Below are positions 10,501 through 18,725 of a DNA stretch of 21,846 bases, in pieces (position 1 is the first letter of the stretch; each line of letters opens with the position of its first letter). A program made the position numbers and the translations under genes. Origin of the DNA: Setaria digitata (lineage: Eukaryota; Nematoda; Chromadorea; Rhabditida; Setariidae). Under the pieces are notes generated by a model. That model searched no databases. It had not been told where the DNA came from and was given only the letters and a program-made list of their open reading frames with translations. The stretch covers positions 1-21,846 of the forward strand of contig RCAB01000753.1 of the NCBI GenBank assembly GCA_003640385.1, in the 5' to 3' direction.

Positions 10501-11031
10501 GAATAAAAAAAATTCTGAAATTTTTGTAGAGATGCCGCTCATCGTACTCATCCTCTGGCTGGACAAGGAGTTAATCTTGGCTGGAATGATGTAAGAATAT
10601 TGGTAAAGTGTTTGGAACAATGTGTAACTGACGGTGGTGATTTAGGTTAGTTTTAGGTTAGTTTGTCAGAGAAATGAATATTAGTTTCAAGAATTATTTT
10701 AGGTTCGCTAACATATTTGGCTGATTATGATACAAAAGGACAGCGACGAAATGTACCTGTGCAAATAGCTTGCGATTGGTTAAATCGACTTTACCTAGCC
10801 AGTAGTACGCCGTTTATTTTCATACGCTCTTTTGGCCTGAACATGGTTGATAGATTCACACCTTTAAAAGTATGGTTTTGTTTTTTATAATAATTATAGT
10901 AGGCTAGTTAATATTTTCAGATTTGACCTTAATCTGTATTTCGATTAACATATCCTAATTTATCTCTCTTACTGTTATTATTTGAAGAAATTATTTTGCA
11001 GGATGTCATTGTTCATCGAACTTCAACATAA
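7289..11031 (+). CDS. coq-6: COQ6, ubiquinone biosynthesis flavin monooxygenase
   Basis: COQ6 is a mitochondrial matrix, FAD-dependent monooxygenase that hydroxylates C5 of the ubiquinone head-group precursor, working in the coenzyme Q synthesis complex. Model: join(7289-7424, 7773-7904, 7995-8053, 8361-8530, 8709-8781, 9047-9154, 9646-9831, 10151-10353, 10530-10645, 10703-10869, 11002-11031), 1380 nt, 459 aa, close to the roughly 470 aa usual for animals. All introns are GT-AG and all phases join. Seen: an Arg/Ser/Tyr-rich N-terminus without acidic residues (about 1-21), fitting a mitochondrial presequence; the FAD dinucleotide motif GGGMVG (33-38); NRVTAVSP (about 80-87) and KKLGIW (about 90-95); GADGSRS (192-198); and the family signature [18 protein letters not shown] (356-373). 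The start is fixed by an upstream in-frame TAA at 7280. The last exon has nine codons. The gene appears intact. The two neighbouring genes give no pathway hint. Confidence 0.95.
7529..7555. repeat. Poly-T run (27 T) in COQ6 intron 1
   Basis: The longest homopolymer in the window lies in the first COQ6 intron, 218 bases before the exon 2 acceptor. Its length is likely to be error-prone in the assembly. Confidence 0.9.
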
Positions 11032-11153
11032 GCAGAACATTGAGCATAAGAACATACAGCAACAGTGATAAAAGCGGTGAAAGAATGATAAACTGAGATC
11101 GTTCATTGATATTACTTTACTTTCTTCACTGCTTTTTATCTAGTTCTTTTTGA

Positions 11154-11159
11154 AATAAA
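11154..11159 (+). other. Candidate COQ6 polyadenylation signal
   Basis: AATAAA lies 123 bases after the COQ6 stop codon, a normal 3' UTR length for a nematode gene. It is supported by position and hexamer only. Confidence 0.45.
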
Positions 11160-12241
11160 TTCACATTAAGAGCATTCCCAATTTAATTATGTACGTATTA
11201 TGGTTTGAATTGCAATGAAGGTTTTTCTAACTGATAAGTAAGGTTGCTTTAACAATTTTTTTGTTAGGTGTAATACTTATGAAGAGAGTTAGCAGTGTCT
11301 TAATCTTTTATCAGTGGAAGGTATTTAACTTTGTGGGCTTTAACTAGTTCAGTGGCTTTATAGAATTAAGTCGAAGAAATATAATATTTGGTCCTGAAAG
11401 ACAGAGGCACGATTGTGAAGGCTAGCAAATTGGTGAACAGTCACAAGGACTGCAATTCAAGGAGACCAAATGAAACTATGAAAAGTGATGATAAAAATAC
11501 GAAATTTCCATCACGCTGTATTATTTGTTCTGTCATCTAATCTTTTATTGTTACTAATGAAAAACTAAGCGCTTATAAATGAGTTAATGATGGGGAGTTA
11601 TATACTTTCAAATAAAATGTATCAAAATAGTGCAAAAACACTTCCAGATACTAACACAATATCATCAATCGAATTGAAAGGAAATTAACTAGAACTTGTA
11701 AAGTCATCCTTCTTTTTTTCATCTCTTTTTTTTCAGATTAAATTGCTCTGAAATTATCCTCAAGTAATTTGAAATTCCCTTTTCTTGTCCTACCTTCTCT
11801 ATCATTTCAAACATAGTGAGTGGTCTGATTACATTGCTGCAGAATTGCTTTGAAATAAATTAAGTTAAACAGTCATTTTTACTGTCCAATTCCACATATT
11901 TTTCTAAAGTAGGATTTTTTTTTTTTTCGGAAAATTTTTCTAAAAGATCAAGAAACTTTCATGAAAAGGAACTTTTATTGAAATTGAAAGTAGTTTATAA
12001 AAATTAATATTGCTTCCTTTTTCTTTTTTTTTTCCATCAATTTTCTTCTTTTTTTCTCATAAAATTTTCTAAGTGAGGAATGTTTATCTTCCGAATAAAT
12101 AAATATTATTTATTCGAGAATATTCTTCTCTCTACATGGAACATTAATTTGCACAACCTATAAAGGCGGTTGAAATAATAGTTGAAAATAATACTTAACA
12201 GTTTCTTTACTGGAACATCATTATTAGACTCATCAATTTGT

Positions 12242-12249
12242 TCTAGCAG
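12242..12249 (+). promoter_or_regulatory. Candidate spliced-leader acceptor upstream of the kinase
   Basis: TCTAGCAG ends 21 bases before the kinase ATG and includes an in-frame TAG (12244-12246) that limits N-terminal extension. It would suit trans-splicing, though the polypyrimidine context is modest. Confidence 0.3.
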
Positions 12250-12270
12250 TATATTTCATATGAATTAATT

Positions 12271-15200
12271 ATGGCAACTAGGCATTCACCAGAAATTCAA
12301 GTATTTATGGAGGAGCCTTGGCCAGTTGACAGAAATGAATATGAATTAGAAGAAATTATTGGAAGTGGCTCAACAGCTATCGTTTGTAAGGTTATAATTT
12401 ATAAATTGTGAAATAATTTTATGAATTGATTAATTTATTGTTGATTAATTAATTGATTTCTTTTTTTCCTATTTTTTAACTTTTTTTTTGTTTCTTATTC
12501 TTACTAAAAAAAAATCATAAATTTTATAGTACATAAATCATTTTTCACTTTTTTTGTGGCATTTGTGTGTTAAATAATTGAAATAATGGAAAATTGATTC
12601 ATATAAAATGAATGAAAAAAAAATTAAAACCTTAATTTTAGGATACTATTGAAGTATCAGTTTTGGCCATCCTTACTTAGCATGACAATTTAGTAATGAC
12701 TCAATCTATTCAGTTATCAAATTTTAATATTTATCCACTGTTAATATAATTCCATTTCGTATGCTACGGCATTACTGATAGATAAAACTTTCAAATCCTT
12801 TTTTTTTTTTTTAAAAAAAAACTTTAAAGAAAAAATTTCGTTGAACTTTAACTTCTACTTAATATAATTTGGCCCAGTAGCAAAAACTAAAATGTAGTAA
12901 ATTGATAATGTCTTAAAAAGAAAATGGGAAAAAAGGACTAGTGGGGAAATGAAAAATAGAATTAACTTTTTTTTTTCTTCCACTTTGATATCAATGCTCT
13001 TTTTTGATGCAAATTTTAACTTTCTTATAAAATTTTACCAAAAAAAAAAAGAGACAAATAACAAAAGAAAGAAAAATTTTTTCAGAGCTTCTGTAAAAAG
13101 CGAAAAGAAATATGTGCAATTAAGCGTGTTGATTTGGAGAAATCTGATTTAGTGCAAATAGCAAAAGAATTAACGGTAATTTTTTTTTTTTAAATTTTTA
13201 GGATGGATAATTTAACTTTATATGACAATCTTAATCATTAACTTCCTGAGGAAACAGCTATGCTGAATGTAATAAGCGAAAATAGTAACGAAATGAATTT
13301 TTTTAGTTTTAAAATGTAAGCATTGTTAAAAAATGTATAAGTATAATTGATATGTAAATACATAATGATCGTCGCTTTGTTTCTTCTTTATCACAGAAAC
13401 TAAAGCTATGTAGACATCGAAATATCGTTAGTTATTATACGTCATTTTACGTGAGAAGTGAATTATGGATTGTAATGCATTTATCTGATCGTGGAAGTTT
13501 ACGTCAAATTTTGGATCGCCAAATTTTGGTAATATATTTTCACAGATCTAAAAATTTCTAAATTTTATCCATATTATAACTGATTGATTAAAATAAAATG
13601 ATTGCAGAAGTTTGCGTCAAATTTTCGATTGCCAAATTTTGGTTTTTTGGTTTTCATGAACTTGAAAACTTCAAAATTTGCACATATTATGTTGATTAGT
13701 TAAGATAGAACTTTAATTTGAATTATGAAAATGCTAAGTTGATGAATAATACTTCGAAAAGTTATATTTCATGTGTATGATTGCTAGTGCTTCTGTAATT
13801 ATTATTATTTTTTTCGAAGTGATAACATATCACATAGAACATAGAATTACTCAACACATAACATTTGCTGTGGCTTACGTTACGTCACCAGTCATTGTTC
13901 ACGTATTGAAAAAAATTACGCAAAATTTTTTGCAAGTTAATGATAGTATTACGGAATAAAACTCAGAAAGAAAGTAAAACATGCCTAGAATGAAAAAAAT
14001 TGAAATTATATTTTCACAGATAAATTAAGTTCAGTTATTGATAAAATGTTATTAATTATTGTTTTGTTTAATTTTTATTGTAATATATTTCAGTCAATGG
14101 GTGGTCGTTGTTCGATAAAAAAAGGTGTACTAAATCAAAAAGTGGTTGCTACTATATTAAAAGAAGTATTAATTGGACTAGAATACATTCATGATAAAGA
14201 AGTACTTCATGGTGATGTTAAGGTATCAGATATCTATTCCTTTCAGTAGCAATTGTAATCAATTAATTCGCGGGTGATTGCAACTAATAAATTGTTATAT
14301 CAGCTACTGGATAGGATATTTTTTTATTTCAAACTTTTTTGAAGTGCCATTTTATGATAATTGCTGACGTAAAAGTATGTGTGCATAACTTTCCTCTAAT
14401 TTATTATTAATTTAATTTAATTTTCACTTTTTTCTCTTTACATTTGGTGACATTTGGCGAAGTATGCACATCTAGTACAAACACGTACATACAGGCACAT
14501 TTATAAACATATAATTTTGATTTCATTAGTCGCAATTTTTTTTTTTTAATTTTACACACATACACTCTCCCTGGGTAGTATACATTTTTAAGATTTAATT
14601 TTAATTTTAATTCAATAATTATTAATTTCTCAATTTTGATAAATGCTAAGATATAGACCTATTAAAATTCTCTGGCTTTTCTTAATCTAACATTTCGCAG
14701 AAAACGGAATATTTTTTTTTTTTTTCTTTCAATTCTGTATAGAAACATTTGATTTTAATAAAATAATAATGGTAATTTCGTAGTAAAATTTGTTATATTT
14801 TTGAGATGAAATATATTAGTTTTTCTTTCTTTTTTTTTAATAGTAAAAAATAGGAATTTTTTTAGACTGCGAACATACTTATATCATCAGAAGGAGCTGT
14901 TCAGCTTGCCGATTTTGGTCCATCTGTTTGGGTACCAGGTGAAGAGGTATATTAATTATGCTAATTCAAATTCCATAGATTTCCTTCCTTAAAAAACTTT
15001 AATTCTTTTTCTTGTTGTGAAATATATGTCATATCGACATATTAATTAAATTCAAGGCGTTTTACTAGAGAAAAGAAATGAAAATTGAATAATAAAATGG
15101 AAGTATTTTGAGTAATAATTATTCGAAATAAGTGCGCCTATGCAGTAATTTGATATGAGTAAAATAATGTTTTATTTCATGACATCTGTGCCAATTATTT

Positions 15201-18200
15201 TATGCTAATTTTTCCCTGATTAAATAAATGTATGAATTTGTTAGAGTGGTTGTTTGGAATAAGGAAATATATGTTGACATATCAATACAATAATTTCATT
15301 TTATTTCTTGATAAATTCACATATTTTTTTTTTTGTCAATTAATGTTTAATCAAACAATTATTGCTTATCCATTTCTCAATTAAATATTGAACTTTCCAT
15401 CTTAAATGAAACTTCTTCCTTTCTCTTTCTCGATTAAATATTGAACTTTCTATTCTAAATGAAATTTCTTCCGTTTTTTTCACCTAGAGGACAAAGAATA
15501 AGGTGGCAGGAACGGCATGTTATTTGGCACCGGAATTAGCCGGTTTGGAATTAGGTGAACCAGAAATGCTTCCTACATTTCTGGGTGATATTTGGAGTTT
15601 AGGTATAGTTGCTTTAGAAATGGTAACCGGCTATCCACCATATCATAATAAAATTGTTAGTATGGTTAGTTTTTATGTCAAATTTAATTTTTTAACTTTT
15701 CACTTTAATTTCAGAATTTTTTATTTTTTAGTTCTTTAACTTTCAGAAAAGGGACGGAATTTTTCTAAAAATTGAAAATTTTCAGAGGAAATCCCACTGC
15801 AAATTTGCAACATTTCCTATATATTTATGTACATATGTAAAGATAGTTTGAAGAAAAACAAGAAAAAGGAACGTTTTTTTTTCGTAATATTATTTCCAAT
15901 TCATTCATTATATCATAATTTAAAATTTTTCCCTAATTTTTAATCTCTTTCTATCTTTCTTCGCATTTTATTCTTTTTTTTCTGCGATGAAAAGATTAGA
16001 AAAATGAGTCGAAAAACAATTCAAATAAATGATTTCCAATTACTACGAAAAATTTTAATTTTCCAAATTTTTTTCTAAAATTTTATGATGTAAAAAGTAG
16101 AAAGTTAAACTTTATCAGATCTGCGATATGTGGAATGATGCTGTAATTTAAAACTTCCTGGAATTCACAATAAAGAATAAAATTTTTCAGATATTGAAAT
16201 GGGTTCGAGAAAATGAACCACCAAATTTGGAGACGTTCAAATTTGGTGACTATCACGAATATGGCAAGAAATATCGTCATTTTGTTTCATCTTGCTTAAA
16301 AGTATTTTATTCGTATAATATTTTTGAGACAAAAATAGTAATTAATCAATCAAATTTTCTTTATTTTTTAATTTACAAAAACGAACATCATTCATTTCTC
16401 TTTATACATCTTAGTTTTATAGGTTCGGTGGAAATTTTCTTTTCTTCCTTTTTTTTTCAGTAATTTTAAAATTTAAAAGAAAAAAGGATTCCAAGTTGTT
16501 AATTATTGACGAAGAATGAAAAGAGCGCACGGTGGATATAAAACTATTCATAACACTAAGTGCAAGTATTAAAAATTGAAACAAAAAAAAGTGCTGATTA
16601 ATATTTGAATGAAATTTCCGCTTTTCTTTAATCTTAAAAAAGGTTTAAACAAAAAATGATTATAGCATTATTTGTTGATAATTTCTTTTTTTCTCGGGTA
16701 GTGTTAACTTTTTCAGTAACTACTTTTTTCCCTTTGAATTATGAAGATCCTTAGACATTATTATATAAGTTTGAATAATTTTTTCTTTTTTTGGGAACAT
16801 TTTTGGAACATAGCATCGGAAAAAGATGCTGTAACGAATAATGTTAATTAGGTTAATTAATTTGTTAGTGCTGTGAATTAATGATAAATAAGCTACGAGT
16901 TTTTTTTTTAGGTATTTTTGTAAACTTCAATTTTTTTCTCTTCCTTATTTTTGATTTGAGAATATTTCTGGGCGTAGTATTAGGAAAAATATTGCAGCGA
17001 ACGATGCTAATTAAATTAATTGATCAGCTAGTGCTGTAAATCAATAACAAACAGATCAAGTGTTTTTTTTGTAAGGTATTTTTGAGGTTTTTTTTTCCCA
17101 TTTCTTTATTAAGACAAAAAATGTAAGATAAATTAAGTGTACTAAGTTTTTAGAAAATTACCATCCCTTTTTTATGAGAAAAAAAGGAACAGATAAAAAG
17201 AACTAATGAGTAAAATTACTTCTTTGAAGTATAAATGTTATCAGTCATTATCATTAGGAAGAGTTTTATCATTGTTAAAAGTTGCGGTTAGAAAAACGAG
17301 TAAGTGGGAAATTGTAATTTCAGAGAAAATGTGCACAATATTGATTCTTATGAATTGTAATTACGGGAAAAATGTGAAGTTATAATTGCGGTTAATTATG
17401 ATTGCGAAAGAAACGCTTTAATTGTGAAAAATTCTAAATAAGATGGAACAGTAGAAATTGCTAAAAATATATAATGAATATAGAAATTAAACAAATGTCA
17501 AGGATACATGAGGAAATATGATTGAAGAAACATATAGTATCAAAAATGGTATTATATTTATTAATAATTATGTTTTTAAAAAAGAAAAACGTGGAAAACT
17601 TTAGTATTACAGAAAAATGTAATTAAGGAATGAATTTGTGATTAAGGAAGCTAAGAAAAAATTTGTAAATAATGGAAAAAAATTTAATTTATCAGTAAAA
17701 TTATCAGTAAAAAATGTGATGAAAGCTAGTCACAGTATTAATATAATTGCTGGAAATATTAATAATAAAAACAATTTCGATAATTATAGAAAAAAAAAAC
17801 CAAAAATGAAAATGAACTAAGGATAACAGATAATAAATAATAAGCAAATAATGGGTAATGAATAATTATCTATTATTATGTTTTTCATACTATTAATATA
17901 GTATTCAACAACAAGAAATAAATAATACTAGTTGTAATGAAAAATGATTGANTTATTAATAGTATTCAACAACAAGAAATAAATAATACTAGTTGTAATG
18001 AAAAATGATTGACAACAATGAATAGCATTAAATAATAAAAAAATAACTGATAATAATCCTAGTAATAGGTGGGAAGTAAAATAATAAATAATACCAACAA
18101 TAAATAACACTGATAATAATAATGATCAGCAATAAACGAAAAATGATAAAAACCTTAATAATAATAATAATAACGTAATATTAGTAACAATAAAATTAAT

Positions 18201-18214
18201 GTTACGATTTATTA

Positions 18215-18263
<49 letters not shown>

Positions 18264-18725
18264 NAATAATAATAAATAATAATAAATAATTAAAAATGAA
18301 TAAAAATAAATAATAATGAATAATAATTAAAAATGAATAAAAATAAATAATAATGAAAATAAATAATAAATAAAAATAAATGATGATAAATAATGATAAA
18401 TAAATAATATTAAATAAATAATATTAAACAATAATAATAATAAATAATATTAAATAATAATAATAGTAAATAATAATAAAATAATGATATATTATTATTA
18501 TTAATATTACAATTATTATAGAGATGCGCAAAACAACGTTGGTCAGCGAAAAAACTTATCAATCATCCATTTATCATTAGCAATGCTCAAAATGGTGAAT
18601 ATCTTATGACAGCATTAATGCGAGCTCTTCCGTATGTTGTTCTGCCAGGTGATGAAAAAAGTTCAAGGAAACATCGTCCACCTATCAGTGATAATGATAA
18701 CGCGGCAAGTGAAATACTTCACTAA
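12271..18725 (+). CDS. Possible short kinase isoform ending in intron 8
   Basis: If the GC donor at 18705 is not used, exon 8 runs on through Ala-Ser-Glu-Ile-Leu-His to TAA at 18723-18725, giving a 347-residue protein with the full kinase domain but without the WDYD linker and the C-terminal docking-like domain. The first seven exons are those of the long form, with exon 8 as 18522-18725. Family knowledge says the tail serves substrate and WNK docking, so a tail-less form would behave differently. Whether this form exists is inference. Confidence 0.4.

Larger units (their letters stand above)
11032..12270. other. Intergenic region between COQ6 and the kinase
   Basis: About 1.2 kb containing the COQ6 3' end and the upstream region of the kinase. 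A less AT-rich block at 11385-11540 has one open + frame of about 50 codons, Lys/Ser/Asn-rich and without an early ATG; I do not recognise it. The remainder is AT-rich with T runs, and no gene is supported on either strand. Confidence 0.7.
16302..18521 (+). other. Repeat-filled kinase intron 7 (2.2 kb)
   Basis: This is the largest intron of the kinase gene, flanked by a GTATTTT donor and a TATTATAG acceptor. It holds the 163-bp duplication, a 61-bp tandem repeat and a long AAT-rich tract, plus AT-rich sequence with frequent AATAATTG/TAATTGCG words. No additional exon is required, because the protein joins smoothly from SSCLK to RCAKQRWS. Confidence 0.8.

Noticed and set aside
10405..10620. 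71-codon open frame on the - strand
   Set aside because: It is the antisense shadow of COQ6 exon 9 and intron 8.
12949..13152. 67-codon open frame leading into kinase exon 2
   Set aside because: Its reading frame differs from the kinase frame, which is fixed by AIKRVDLEK; the rest is intron.
16083..16280. 65-codon open frame on the - strand
   Set aside because: It lies opposite kinase exon 7 and its intron; the + strand reading joins the kinase exactly.
17638..17820. 60-codon Lys/Asn-rich open frame in kinase intron 7
   Set aside because: Low-complexity A-rich sequence without homology or needed splice phase.
17928..18110. 60-codon open frame on the - strand across the 61-bp repeat
   Set aside because: It runs through the N and the tandem repeat and is repeat-derived.
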